Shown: positions 37,671 to 50,329 of the stretch, piece after piece | Numbering within the stretch: position 1 is the stretch's first letter | Layout: every line of letters starts with the position of its first letter | Source of the DNA: Sciurus carolinensis | Taxonomy: Eukaryota; Chordata; Mammalia; Rodentia; Sciuridae | Length of the DNA: 64,000 nt | NCBI RefSeq assembly: GCF_902686445.1 | Contig: NC_062232.1 | Coordinates: 87,344,932 to 87,408,931 of the forward strand | Direction of reading: 5' to 3' | Translations under genes and position numbers: made by a program | Notes under the pieces: generated by a model | What the model saw: the letters and a program-made list of their open reading frames with translations, nothing else | The model's database searches: none | What the model was told of the DNA's origin: nothing

Positions 37671-39446
37671 AAAGAGGAAAAGATAAATAGGAGAAAGATA
37701 AATAGGCAGAACTTTGTGATGCAAAAAGTGGAGAGTAAAAAAAGAAAACAGTATTAATAGACATCCATGATTTAAAAAGTCAGTTGAACCAAAGGAATTC
37801 TTTGAGTGTTTAAACTCTCTTCTTAAATAAGTATCCTGACATTGTCAGAACAAGAATAAAGACAACACAATACTAGGTCTTTTTGCCACTAAAGCATCCC
37901 CCAACATATTTGGATGAGAAAATGGTCAGGAAAAACAAAATAATTCTGTAAATCTGTTTAAAAATCATATCATAACTCCAAATTCACAAAAAAGAATATC
38001 ATGGAATTTGGTCCTTCTGATGCTGTCTTCTGAATCTATTTAAATATCTCACCTCATTCTGAAATAAAGAATTGTTATCTTAAAATGAAGACATTTCAAT
38101 CAATGGGAAAGAAGTTCCAAAAGGCAGATAGGGTTTGGGGTTATTGGTAACCAATTCTAAAATAGAGAAACTGGACAAGGTTGCCAAAGCACAGCATGAG
38201 ACATGTTGAAGTATCTTGGATCAAAAGGAGAATAAGCAGAGAGTGATCCTGTGATGAACAATGGAAGGAATTGAGGAATTGGTGAGACTGGAACCCAATT
38301 TTCATTAAAATTGAAGGTAAAGTTATTAGCTAATTACCATCTTATGAAGGACATTTCATAAGGTATATTAGTCATGGTAGGTAATTGTTGCTCATGACAA
38401 CCACCCATATCTTTGTATTTTAACAATAAAAAATATTATTTGTTCACACTAAAGTCTAATAAGGATTGGGCAAGTTTATGGAGAGAGGCTCTGCTCCACA
38501 GTGATTTAAAGACAGCCTCTTTCCATTTTATTGCTCTGCTATCCTCAATTTCCAAGGAGTCTTCTCCATTCATCTACTAGTTGGGTAAAGAGAGAGTGGA
38601 GGTTGGCATATGATGGTCCATAGAAAGCACACAGATTCCAAAGGAGGATCAGATGGGAGGGTGGGAAATGTAGTCTGTTTTCTCCAGGGAAAAGAAAATG
38701 GGGCTTAATGATCATCGACTCCATTACTAAGATACTAAGCACTTGCTTTTCCATAACTACTTAGGAAGTTATAGGAAGAAGAAACTTTATGTTTATGAAG
38801 GGAAAAACACAGGACTACATTAAGAGTTTCTGAAGATGAGTGACCTCATCTTATCACTTGCTACTCTAAACACCCATAATAGAGCAGGTCACAGGGTAGG
38901 TGTTTACATCACATTTGTTGATTAAGTGGATGAATATATTTGGGAGCCTCTGTGAACTTTCAAATTCTGGAGTTTTTCAAATATATGAGAGTTATTTTTT
39001 TCAGTTCTTCTTTAGGCAAGCACTTTTATCATTTGCTATTTTATAAAAAGCAAAGAGAAAGAATATATTAGAGTATCTCTCTACATCCTTTCGGGGACTA
39101 GAAATTTTAGGACTCTAAGTCAATTCATGCTTGGAGATCAAAGATTCTTAAGCACTCTGCCAGTCACACAAATCATTCTTCCTCAAAGTATTCAGACAAT
39201 TTAGTCCCATGAGACCAACCAACATATTTCATTGCTCCTAACCACATCATCCTTTTCCCTAAATGCTACATAATATGCTGACTTATTGCCAACAAACACT
39301 TGCCTTTCCATTTTGCAAAAGTTATTTTTATACCTATAATTATCATATCAGGTGGAAGAATAGAGATTAGATTAACCTGCTTTATGGGCACAGGTTGTGC
39401 CTCAGTAGTATTTCCACCCTTAAATTGATTATGCAGAAATATCTGA

Positions 39447-39462
39447 ATTCTGATGTATTTTT
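39447..39462. repeat. Target-site duplication, left copy
   Basis: ATTCTGATGTATTTTT, identical to 39654-39669. It bounds the young L1 insertion. Confidence 0.9.
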
Positions 39463-39653
39463 TTTATTGTATACAAATGGGATACATGTTGTTTCTCTAT
39501 TTGTACATGGAGTCAAGGCATACCATTTGTGTAATCATACGTTTACATAGGGCTATGATGTTTGATTCACTATTTTTTCCCTTCCCCCCATCCTTCCCAC
39601 CCCTCTTTTCCCTCTATACAGTCCTTCTTTCCTTCATTCTTACCACACTCCTT
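39463..39653 (-). mobile_element. Young L1, extremely 5'-truncated (3'UTR only)
   Basis: About 190 bp of L1 3'UTR in reverse orientation, with the poly-A tail as T residues at the left, between exact 16-bp duplications. It differs from the copy at 61170-61360 at only a handful of positions. It ends precisely where the other copy continues into CCCTAA repeats. Confidence 0.9.
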
Positions 39654-39669
39654 ATTCTGATGTATTTTT
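39654..39669. repeat. Target-site duplication, right copy
   Basis: ATTCTGATGTATTTTT, identical to 39447-39462. Confidence 0.9.
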
Positions 39670-39764
39670 GAGGTAACCAATGCATTCAAGTTTCCCAACA
39701 TTTTTGATAGAGACGATGTGAGAAAATACCTAGAAAACTAAAATGCCACCCATTTTATCTGGGG

Positions 39765-39940
39765 CAATTTCCTTAGCCTTTCTTTGCTTCCATTTTCTCA
39801 TTTATAAGATGAATATAGTAACAACATGCAGGCAGTTGTGAACATTGTGAATTAATGTATATAAAGTGCTTAGAAGAGTGCTTGGCAAAGAACAAGAACC
39901 ATATGAGAGTTAGTATTATAATTATTACTTTGTACCAAAA
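39765..39940 (+). mobile_element. MIR SINE
   Basis: CATTTTCTCATTTATAAGATG, then TATATAAAGTGCTTAGAAGAG and TGCTTGGCAAAGAAC follow the MIR 3' half. Confidence 0.65.
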
Positions 39941-40412
39941 TTGCACAGCTGATCCACAATCCATGGGAAATGCACTTTTATTTTATTTTCCAAGTGGTAG
40001 AGATCAGCTATTCAGTTTCTTGCGTGACTGCATGTATGACCAAGGACACTCATTTTCCAGACAGCTGGCTGAGGCTAGAGGTGCATTCTGTGGTCATGGA
40101 ACAGATTAGAGCTAACTGGCCCATACAAGGAACAAGACTACAGTAACTTTGACCTCATTAGTAATGCGTTCTGCACTAGACAAAAACCAGAACTCTCAGA
40201 ACATGGATTATTCAGATTTGCTGTCCATGTTAATCAAAGTCCCCAGATGATTGCTTGATATTCTGCTTCACTTTAGCTAGGTTTACATAAGACCAAAACA
40301 TCTGGATGAGAAGTGAAAAAATGCAGATGTTTAAGCCTCATGATGGGAAACATCCAGATGTCTCAAATTTGGATTTGTCATTTTGTTCTTTGTTTTAAAA
40401 GAAAGAGAAGCC

Positions 40413-40451
40413 AAAAAGAAAAAAAAAAAAACACCAAAAAAAAAAAAAAAA
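40413..40451. repeat. A-rich tract
   Basis: Two long A runs separated by ACACC, about 39 bp. Confidence 0.85.
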
Positions 40452-41095
40452 TCAACCACAGTTTGTTTTTTTCCTTAACCTGGGTAAAATCAAACTCTAT
40501 TCTTCTTATAGTAGTTTAATATGGCCAAAAGCTGATTAAGGAGCTTTTTGATAATAGCCCTAAATGAGCTGTGTTTCAGGAAGAGAATTTTTTTTGAGTT
40601 AAAGAATCATTTGATACACGAGTAGCATTTGGGAGAAGCGATTGCTTTTGCAGTGAGACAATATCTTGGAAGAGCTGATCATACTGAACTATCTGGGAAA
40701 GTATGGCTGGGATGATACCAACAGTGAAGTTTGCTAAAGAAGCTTGTCAGAAATATTGGTTATTTCCTAATAGGACCTGACTTCAACTAAATGTGTAATG
40801 AGTCAGATTTAAAAGAATCATATAAACCTCTATTTTTTTTATTAAATGCCTACATTTATGGAATATTTGCTACCTGGAAATCAACATATGGATAAGACTA
40901 TAGGCATAAGCAAAATAGGTAGCCATTTATGGAGTGTGACTTAAAGGAAATAAATATTCATGAGGGAGTTCCCAACAGTCCTATCATCAGTGTCCTAAAA
41001 TAATTTAAACTATGTTAAATCATGATGATTTTAGTGAGTTGCAATAATCTAGCCTTTATGATTCCACTAAACTCCTCTAATAGGAAGGGAAACAC
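40452..41095. other. Unclassified non-coding stretch
   Basis: No exon, RNA gene or named repeat seen. Confidence 0.5.
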
Positions 41096-41099
41096 ATTT

Positions 41100-41245
41100 A
41101 CTAAATAACACATTAATAAAGGCATTGACTTCTGCAATTTTATAACTGAATAGGAACTACTTCAATCCCTTCATTTCAGTTATGGGAAAACTGAGGTCCA
41201 GAAGCTAAGTGACTTGCTCAAGTGACAAATATATTGTGGAATACA
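41100..41245 (-). mobile_element. MIR SINE remnant
   Basis: TTATGGGAAAACTGAGGTCC, AGAAGCTAAGTGACTTGCTC are the conserved reverse-strand MIR core. Confidence 0.65.
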
Positions 41246-42575
41246 GAAGCCTACCTTTATGAGACAACTGAGGGACGATTTTTTGATAATGGTGGAAGGA
41301 GATAGAAAGTAGGAAGAATGCAGGAATTCAAGAAGTTACTGGGTACATGGGGAATGTTGTGAAAATATTGAGGGTGGGAGTGGGAGTTATATGAACAAGA
41401 AGCAGAGGAGTCATAGGAATTCCAAGATAAGTAAGTTTCATTTATGAATAATTTTGTTAATATACACAACACATCTTAACACAAACAGCAGTCTTTTTTG
41501 ATTACCCCATTTCCACAGTGGTTAAAAATGATTGTGTATAATGTTTGGGAACTGGATCTTCTCATTTGGCAGACGAAGATAGAAAGGTTTAAGCTTTCCC
41601 GCAAAGATTCAAATAAGGCATGGAAGGACTAAGCTAAGGGTCGGGGTGTTGGTTTTGATTATCAACTTGTGCTCTATTGCACAAGCACATGGCAAGCAAA
41701 ACTACCTTCAGATCAAAGTGAATCTTTCCAGGTCTCCAGCACTGTCTTTGGCAATATGTGTGGAGAAAATACAAATCAACTGTTCTCAAATGCTTCAAAA
41801 GGCATGGAAAAAATAAATTAGAAAAATATCCTGCACACCTGGGTTTCCCCCATAGGAAAAAAAAACAAGGAGGAATTTTCTTCTCAGTGTTGTCTGGTCT
41901 GCTCAAAGCACTCCCATTCAATGAAGAGAAGACTAAATTAAAGCAAATTCTTTTTTGAGAATTAGGACCAAAATCCATATAATTGCTCATTGATTATGAT
42001 TATTACCTAATGGTTATTCTTCTGAAACAGTAGAAATCTACCTGGAAATAAAAATGTATGCATTAAAGAGAAATGTAGAATATCACCATAGAACTCAGAA
42101 CTCAACCATTGCACCATACCCAACCATTTATCATTTCAATTTAAAAACAGTAATGCTGCCAGTGGAAACAAAAAACAAGTTGTCAGCATTTTTCCTTGAG
42201 CACGATAGAACCACAAAGCCATAGACCAGGCAGTAAAATTTGTTTAAAAAGCTCAATGTTTCAAGACAAGCCAGATTATTATGGGAGATATACTGTAAAC
42301 TACTCATCTAATTTATTTTGCACTGATGCCAATTCACATGAAATTAGCTTTATTGGTTTGAAAGATTTCTTTTTTCCTTTTCTGTCCTTTAATGTGAGCA
42401 AACCCAGTTCTGAGCCATGTTGTGGAGGATGAGGGTCATTGATCTTCCTCTTAGCCTTTCAAATTCAGCCACAACCATATGATGATTAAAAATTGTGAAA
42501 CCAAGACTTGGCATTATTCCTTCATTCATGGAAGTTCTTTAAACTTTTTCTTTACTTTTCCACCATTGGTTTCCT
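41246..42575. other. Unclassified non-coding stretch
   Basis: The 118-codon minus-strand open frame at 41634-41990 has no recognisable domain or membrane pattern and a composition typical of chance frames. No repeat recognised. Confidence 0.5.
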
Positions 42576-42579
42576 TTAA

Positions 42580-42735
42580 TATCTTAAAACATGGCATATT
42601 AGAGTAGGAAGGGACCTAAAAGATCACCTAATCCTCTTACTTTAAAAATGGAGAAACTGAGATGCAGAAATGTTGTCACTTTTCCAGCTTTAGAGAACCA
42701 ATTAGTGACCAAGCCAAAACTAGAATTTAGGTTTC
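42580..42735 (-). mobile_element. MIR-like SINE remnant
   Basis: GTAGGAAGGGACCTAAAAGA, AATGGAGAAACTGAGATGCA and GAATTTAGGTTTCATG resemble a MIR-class element in reverse. Confidence 0.5.
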
Positions 42736-42906
42736 ATGATTGGTCATACTCTCCACTATCCTAATCATGCCCTCAGCAATTCAGACTGGATTCTCAAAGT
42801 ATTCACCCATTCATCTACCTTTTCAGGTAGAGGACAGACAATGTCTTACCAATGAAAGAGACTCTAAATTATTTTTAACATCTTTATGTCTCATAGATCC
42901 ATCTGT

Positions 42907-42966
42907 GAGATCCTAAATATTACACCTATACATTACATACACAAAGCTCAAATTAGTTGTGAATCT
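42907..42966. repeat. Second 60-bp direct repeat family, first copy
   Basis: It matches 44497-44556 at 57 of 60 positions; the flanks are unrelated. Confidence 0.9.
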
Positions 42967-43149
42967 TCCTTCCCAAAACTACCAACAATATTTGCAGGAG
43001 AGAAAATAGATTATTCTGTATCCTAGGAGATGGACTTGACCTTAAATTTAATCTTCCTGGCCAATGCAAGTGGGGGATATTTTCAAGATACTATAAGACA
43101 TTTGAATGCTACTTTCTGCTAAGGATGAGTGTTGGGATAAGAGAAGCAC

Positions 43150-43410
43150 TGTTAGCACCAACTCTGGAGCCATACTGCCTGACTTTGAATTCGAGATTTC
43201 AATTTAAATAGAATATTTCAGTTTGGTCAACTTACTTAAATTCTCAGGGCCTCAGTTACCTCATCAGGAAGACAGAGATGAGAATGCTAAGGATAACAAT
43301 AGTATCCACTTCATGAGATTGTTGGGAAGACCAAATGAATATATTACATGCCCAGAAGAGACCCTCACCTATGTAGTAGGTGCTGTAAAACTGTTATCAT
43401 TTGCTTACAT
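43150..43410 (+). mobile_element. MIR SINE, near full length
   Basis: CAACTCTGGAGCCATACTGC, CTGACTTTGAATTCGAG, GGGCCTCAGTTACCTCATC and ATGAGATTGTTGGGAAGACC cover most of the MIR consensus in order. The 74-codon frame inside is a chance frame. Confidence 0.8.
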
Positions 43411-44496
43411 TTTCCTCTCTTCTGTTCAGGGAAAAAAATTAGCTTAGCAAATTCATGCACAACTTGAGCACTACAGGGAATGTTTTAAAGGATTTTAACC
43501 ATGAAATGTATGCAAGAAAGGGTGCCGTTAATTACTAGTCATGTCTATTCATTAAAGTTAGTCAAGTATGTCCTTCCCTTGAAAACATTACCATAATCTT
43601 TATTCCAATTACTATTTCTTATCAAATAGCATTCTTTATCAAACTAAAATGTGATTCGGACTTTTCACTAATTCAACAAATAGATCCTCCAACTACTTGG
43701 AATTAGTGAGTTTGCGGGTGTACCTCAGCAGGCATTCACCTCTCCTAGCAAATAAAACAACCCTAGTAATATTTTATCCTGCCAAACTCCCTGAATTTTC
43801 CACTCATGAAGATTCTAACAGGTCTGAAAAGTCAAAATAATAAAGAGGAAGTTCACTAGGTCAATAAGCCATTGCATAATTGTGGCTTTTAGGCAATCAC
43901 AAGCTAAAATGAGTCAATAGTGTGATGTAGCTGCTTAGAAAGCAAATGCAGTGTTAGAATAGAGAAATACAAGTAGAAAGCTTGGTCTAAGGGAGGACAC
44001 CACACTAGCCAGACCACATCCGGAAGACTTTGTTCACTTTTGGGCACCCATATTCTAATTAGAATCTTGTCAGTCTAGAGATATTTCAGAGGAAAGATGG
44101 TCCAGATGGTCAAGTACTGAAATCACGCCATGGAAGGGATGATTGAAGGAACTGGAAATGTTTTTCCTGAAAAATAAGAGATTTAGCCAGAATGTGACAT
44201 GGAAGCAAAATTAGACATACTCAGTGTAGTCCCAAAGGGAGAACCAATATAATAAGTAGAACTCATGAGGAGGCAAATTTAGGCTCAGAATCAGAAAGCT
44301 CTGTGGATGTAAACTACCCATAAACAGATTGTGCTGCCTTATAAAATGGTATACTTTGTCACTGAAAACCCTCAAGAGACTGGAAAAATGCACGAAGGAT
44401 TTCTAGTTTAAGTGTGAGGTTGAAATGTTTGATATCTAAGAATATTTACAACTCAAACCTGTGACTGTAGCCCTAGGACTATATACTCAGATTGTT

Positions 44497-44556
44497 GAAA
44501 TCCTAAATATTACACCTATACACTACATACACAAAGCCCAAATTAGTTGTGAATCT
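44497..44556. repeat. Second 60-bp direct repeat family, second copy
   Basis: Partner of 42907-42966, same orientation, 1,590 bp away. Confidence 0.9.
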
Positions 44557-44708
44557 ATCTAGCAGGATTACTTTCTAATTGACCTTCACCATTACTGTTG
44601 ATCTCCTTAATGTTTAGTTACCTCTCCCTCTCTCTCTACTCTCCTTCCACTTCCCTTCCCCTCCATTCCCCTATTTTCTCCTCTCCTGTCCCAGCCAAAC
44701 ACATATAT

Positions 44709-44730
44709 TCTCTCTCTCTCTCTCCCTCTC

Positions 44731-44810
<80 letters not shown>

Positions 44811-44814
44811 ACAC
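44709..44814. repeat. Compound (TC)n(AC)n microsatellite
   Basis: A TC run (44709-44776, with CCC and GA interruptions near its start) passes directly into an AC run (44776-44814, one TC interruption). Likely length-polymorphic. The low-complexity open frames on both strands here are artefacts. Confidence 0.97.
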
Positions 44815-44934
44815 TTATTTGATAGTTGAAGCACATTTAGTTCATTGTGTACCAGACACTGTTCTAAGAATTAAATGCATATACACACACTTTATATAAG
44901 AGTGGATGGGTCCAAAACTCTTTTCTTATTTTTT

Positions 44935-45255
44935 GTAACTCCTTCACAACTCCCTCTTGACAACCTTATTCCTCCCTCTTCTCCAAAACATATCCTGCAC
45001 TATTAAAGTCTTCCTATCTATGTTAAACTCATGCTTTACCCCATGCCTTTGTATATACTGTACTTCTTCCTGAAATTCTCCCAGTACTTCCCTCCACACA
45101 GTTAATTGGCACTCATTCTTCAAGGTCAAATTCTGGTCCACCTTTTACCCTACATTCTTTGACTATTACAGATCACTGTGTCTCTTGTTCCTCTGCATTA
45201 ATAAGTACAGAATTACCATGTCAAATCTCTAAATTTATCTAATTCATAGTATTCC
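44935..45255 (+). mobile_element. L2 LINE 3' end fragment
   Basis: L2-like order: TTTACCCCATGCCTTTGTAT, CTTCTTCCTGAAATTCTCCC, CTCATTCTTCAAGGTCAAAT, CTCTTGTTCCTCTGCATTAA. Confidence 0.65.
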
Positions 45256-46013
45256 GAATGTGGAGAAGATGATACTCCCAAATAAAGTGACCTATTCAAA
45301 TTAACCCAGTGAATTAATAGCAAAGCCAAAAATAATCTTTCTTTTTTTCACTTAGGGTGCTTTAAAATGTAATTGTTTTTGAATTGTTCACATTTTCAGG
45401 TGGATTCTAAACTCATGGATAATAAGAATTGCTTCATTTTCAAAATTTTCATTTTCTCTCCAGAAAACATGTTATTTTATAAGGCTCATAGTTGCTACTC
45501 AGTAAGCTCTTCATTGTTAGAGTCTACTTGGAATGTTTTATTGAGCCTCCTCTCTGGAAGTACTTTTGAAGTCTCTGGGATAGAGAAATGAACAAAACAA
45601 ATACAGAGACATGCCGCAATAAAGCTCACATTCTAACATATGGTCAAAATAATATCCTATAAAAGAAGGATTTTTTTAAAGGATAGTTTAAATGACTTGC
45701 CCTTCTGTCAAACTTTCTTACACTGTCAAACTAACTTGGACTAAAACAACACTGACTTATCATGTGGAACAATTTTGGAAACTGAATTCTTATCATTGTG
45801 TTTCAATATACCCATCAGAAGGGTCATAGATCATTCTGGTGTAAATGAAAATACATCCTAGAAGCTTTCAGCTTTGCCCACTAATTAGAGTCAGGTCCAG
45901 TCTAACCATATCCAACCTGAGTTGACCACCACTAAGAACAGAAGCCACATCTGACCAATGAGCTCTAATTTTTGGCTTTAGGTCTTAAATTGAATATTAT
46001 TTTAGCCTTTCAG

Positions 46014-46434
46014 TGTTGTGACTAAAAGAGCCAACCAGAACAATAGTAGAGGAAGATGAGTTTAATTGACAGCTCACAATTTCAGAGGCCTTAGTTCATA
46101 GAGGGTTGGATCCATTCCTTGGGGCTCAAGGTGAGGCTAAATATCATGACAGAAGAGTCGTGGCAGAGGGAAACAGCTCACACTGTGATCAGGAAGCAAA
46201 GAAAGAGAATTCACTCTCTAGATACAAAATATATACCCCACAGACATGCCCCCCAATTAACCACTTCCTCCAGCCACACCCACCCGCCTCCAGTTACCAG
46301 TGCAGTTAATCCCATCAGGGAGTAATTCACTCATTAGGTTAAGATTCTCACAACCCATTCATTTCTCCTCTGAATCTTCTTGCATTGTCTCACATGTGAG
46401 CTTTTGGAGGACACTTCATATTTAAACCATAACA
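46014..46434 (-). mobile_element. Solo LTR, same MaLR-type family as 635-1079, inverted
   Basis: Its reverse complement aligns along its length with 635-1079. Shared blocks include CCTCCAGTTACC against CCTATAGTTACC, CTCATTAGGTTAAG against CGATTAGGTTATG, and TGTGAGCTTTTGGAGGACA against CATGAGCTTTTGGGGGATG. It runs from TG to CA. No clear target-site duplication and no coding region remain. Confidence 0.7.
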
Positions 46435-49369
46435 AATATCCAACCACCTTATCTCTTGGACTTGGAGATATTATTTTTAATCATTATGGTCCAGAAATCT
46501 CTAGTTAATATGAAAGTTGAAATAATTAGTAGATACTGAGTATTATATGCTGAGCTTTGTATTAAACATGCAGGTGATCTGTAGGATAAGTCATAGACCC
46601 CAATTTTGGTAATACTCAACAATGAGTAGACTGTAGGAAAGCAGAAATTCTGTCAAGTCTGGGTGAATGGTGAACATAGATATGAGACTACCAAATGTGA
46701 AATATATGCACTTCATATGCAACTTCTCCCTGTTAAGCCAAACAAAGCATACGTACAGGGAGCAATGTTGGGAAAGGGAATGACTTAAGGGCATAAATGA
46801 GAAGTCCAAGTTAACAAAATCTGAAAATGTCCCAATTCTACTGTTGTGCCTCAGTGGATGAAACTTTGTTTCTCCAAGAGTAGCCTGAGAAGTTGAAGGA
46901 GCTCTTTTTCTCCCAACTCTTCACTTCCCCCACAGACCAGTGCAGACTATGGAATGTAAGTCCACAAACCGCCACATCTCCACTCTTTACCTTGTGAGGA
47001 GGCCAAAAATGTTTAGCTATGTCAGTGAGTCCAATGGCCAAACCTCATATTTTTATGCATAAATAATTGGGAGTATGTGTAACACTCTGTCCTCAGGGTG
47101 TTCAGGGACCAGGAGGGTGTAAATCATCTTGGAGTGCTGAATAAATGCAGATTGATAAAGAAATGTACACAGGTTTTCACATATAAATTCACAGATATTA
47201 ATATGCTGGAACATTTTCTGCAGAAACCTACAAATAACAACTGGACCTCAAATATTTGAAAAAGATTTATAAGTCCAGCAACAGTTCCTTTGCTGTTTCT
47301 CCTTTAGGAGCTACAACTGGTGATTTTTATGTGACTTCCAACAGCTTAGCTAGTGATATCTAAGTTCCAGCAGCATGAATAAGGAGACTCAATCTCAAGG
47401 TGTGAGGATTTAATCACAAAGCAATCCAGAAAATTCCAGCCTCATTTCAAAAGAACTCCCTAAAAGAAAGAGAGATTTCTTGAGCAGAAACTTCTTTTGG
47501 GGTCAGAGACCCTTATTTTATTATCTGAAGTGTTCCCTTAAAGTAAATTCATTTAAGTTGATATATGATGATGGTTCTGAAGAAACTTTAGGACCACGTA
47601 GGGGATCTAGTGAAATGCATAGATTCAATTCCTCAGAAACAAAACACACACAGAAAAAGTACATAATTTTTTCCCAGATAACAACCTGAGGGAATTTCCT
47701 ATATTTCCAGAAGCACATCTATGGATGCTACTAAAGGTCAGTGATCCACAAATTTAGAGTACCTCCTTTAGAAATTGAAAAGAGAACATAGGTAGAAGGA
47801 TGCACAGGAAAGAGGAAGGAAGTTAACACTTTAAAATGAAACAAACTTGAAAAATATGAGCAATCTGTAATTGTAAGTGTGATAGCCCCCATCCCATGAA
47901 TTAAAAAAGAAAAAGAAAAATGATAATGTGAAGAGTTGTCTCAGGCTCTGAACTTTTTAGTCTGCAAAAATAAAAGTAGAATATGCTTAAAGATATTCTT
48001 GCAGGATGTAGAAACTGTGACCCTTGGCTGCTATCATTTTTTTTCTATTTTTCTTGCCAAACAAATGTTATGAAAGAATATCTCCAGGCATTCACTCTAC
48101 CCTGAGGGTTAAAAACATGTACAGGATGGAAACTGGCAGAGTGCTGAAGTTGGCGGACTCATCTGCCTTGCTAAAGCTTCTAGAGACTTTCAAGGGCTCT
48201 TGGGATGAGGGAGTTGTCTTTTTTGGAGAAAATCAGGTCACAAAAAAGTGGCCAAGTCTTCAGAACAATTGAGCCATGGCAGCAGATACAAGTAGAAAAA
48301 ATACTTCTTCAGTGTAGATCCCATGATCTCAGAATGCTGTATTTTACATTAAGAGCATCTACAGGAAATACTCTTGCCAGCACAAATAATCAGGAACCTT
48401 TCTCAAATGGAGAAGCTGGGAACAAAACAGCAGAGACATTATATCTTGGGAGGAGTTAAATGATTGAGGCTTTGAGACAGGATTCCTTGTGGCTAAAATT
48501 CTCAAAAAGAATTTTGTGGCAGCTACAATCACCCTCAGATATCACTGAGTTTCCAATGGTATTTTCATAATTCTCCTTCCTCCAAGAAAAACAGTATTAT
48601 AGTGTCATTTGTGTAATTAAGTTTCTCAACAAACTTTTCTCAGCTCCTCATGTAAGCTCTGCACTTTTCTAGTCACTTGGACAAGTTCAGAGAAAAATAG
48701 ATATGGGTACTGTTCAGGAACTCACAAGCTAGTGAAAACAATAGGAACACAAGCATGTAGTTATAAGTGTTCTAAATGCATTCAGAGGTGCATGTGCAAG
48801 ATGTCAAGTACAACAGAAGAAGGAGAAACTAAGTCAGATTGAGGAAGTGACACTTTGATTTAGTTCCTAAAAGAGGAGTAACTTTGCTATGTAGCCAAGT
48901 GTAAGAAAGGCATTCCAAGAAAAAAAAGGACAGAAAATATAAAGAGGTCAAGAAATGAAATAACAGGAATATCTGAGGAACTAAAAACAGAATATCATTA
49001 GTGGAACACAACATGTGACAAGTTAAACAGAAAAAAAAATGTGTTTCAGTTAGACCCATTGATTTTCAACAGCCATGAACACACGAGTTTTAATAAGGAC
49101 TTAGGTTGACCTATATGGCCTTTAAGGAAACTTTTAACTTGATATTGACACTATCAAATAGCTAAGACTACTTTCTTTAAATACATATTTTTTCCTCTAG
49201 AAGTTCTTTTGCTGTATTCTGCTCCCTAAACCAAATTAATCTTAGAACTGCAAAATGTAAACCTCACTGTTGAAAAACAAATTTCCATGAAAGCAATAGG
49301 AATGATGACTGCATGCTCTCTTTTAAATGAGTCAGTAGACTTCCCAGCTAAATATAAGACAGAGTTCAT
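46435..49369. other. Unclassified intergenic DNA
   Basis: Around 48640-49020 there are traces of an ancient mammalian repeat (GGCATTCCAAGAAAAAAAAG context) that I cannot name safely. The open frames at 48024-48272 and 48205-48459 show no known domain. No exon supported. Confidence 0.5.
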
Positions 49370-50045
49370 TTCACATTTTTTAGGTAAAATTCAAAGAACA
49401 TAAAATTAACCATTTTAAAGCATACAATTCAGAGACATTTAGTACATTTGCAGTATTGTCCAATCAACACTTCTATCTTGTTCCCAAATATTTCAACATA
49501 TCAAAAGAAAACCTTATATCCATTAAGCACTCACTCCTTTTTTCCCCTGTTCCCCCAGGACTTGTCAACCTCTAATCTGCTTTTTCCTGTATATATTTGC
49601 CTATTCTGAATAGTTCATATAAATGGAATCAAACAATATGCAACCCTTACTGTCTGACTTATTTCATTGAGAATAACATTTTTGAGATTCATAATATTTA
49701 GCATGTATTAGTACTTCACTTCTTTTAGAGATTGAGTGTATTCCATTGTGTGTATATATTTGTATATCCACTCATCAGTTGATGGATATTTACATTTTTC
49801 CACCTTTAAGCTAGTGTGAATGGTGCTGCTATGCATATTAATATACAGGCTTTTATTTGAACACTAATTTTCAATTCTTATTGATTTACACCTAGGAGTA
49901 GATTCACTGGATCATATGGTGATTCCACAGTTTAACTTTTTGAGGAACTACCGAACTGTTTTTCCGTGGTATCTGCACCACTATGTACTCCTATAAGCAA
50001 TGTATGAGGTTTTCAAATTCTCCACATCCTCACAAACCCTTTACT
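49370..50045 (-). mobile_element. Old L1 (L1M-type) 3' region, antisense
   Basis: TTAACCATTTTAAAGCATAC, AATTCAGAGACATTTAGTAC, TGTATATCCACTCATCAGTT, AGGAACTACCGAACTGTTTT and CCACATCCTCACAAACCCTT occur in the expected antisense order of old L1 ORF2/3' ends. Confidence 0.8.
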
Positions 50046-50300
50046 TTCAGTTCCTTTAAAAAAATGGAACCATATTGTATATGTAAGTAAGATAGAATAT
50101 GTGTAAAACACATAAAGAAAATCTACTTGATGACCTATTTGGTAGACTATTGCATCAACAAGGGAAATATTAGTTGACTCTGACTACGTCTTTAAAACAT
50201 CTATGGACAGCGTCATTGATTAAAACCATGATCACCAATTGGTGACTAGTAACATTCTTCTTCAGAAATATGTTAACTTCATTCTAGAGAATGTATAATG

Positions 50301-50329
50301 ATTATATATATATATATATATATATATAA
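50301..50329. repeat. (TA)n microsatellite
   Basis: About 14 uninterrupted TA units. Confidence 0.95.

Noticed and set aside
41634..41990. 118-codon minus-strand open frame, considered as a processed pseudogene
   Set aside because: No known protein motif, no poly-A tail and no flanking duplication.
44598..44836. Open frames on both strands with Leu-Ser and Arg-Glu repeats
   Set aside because: They are translations of the TC/AC microsatellite.
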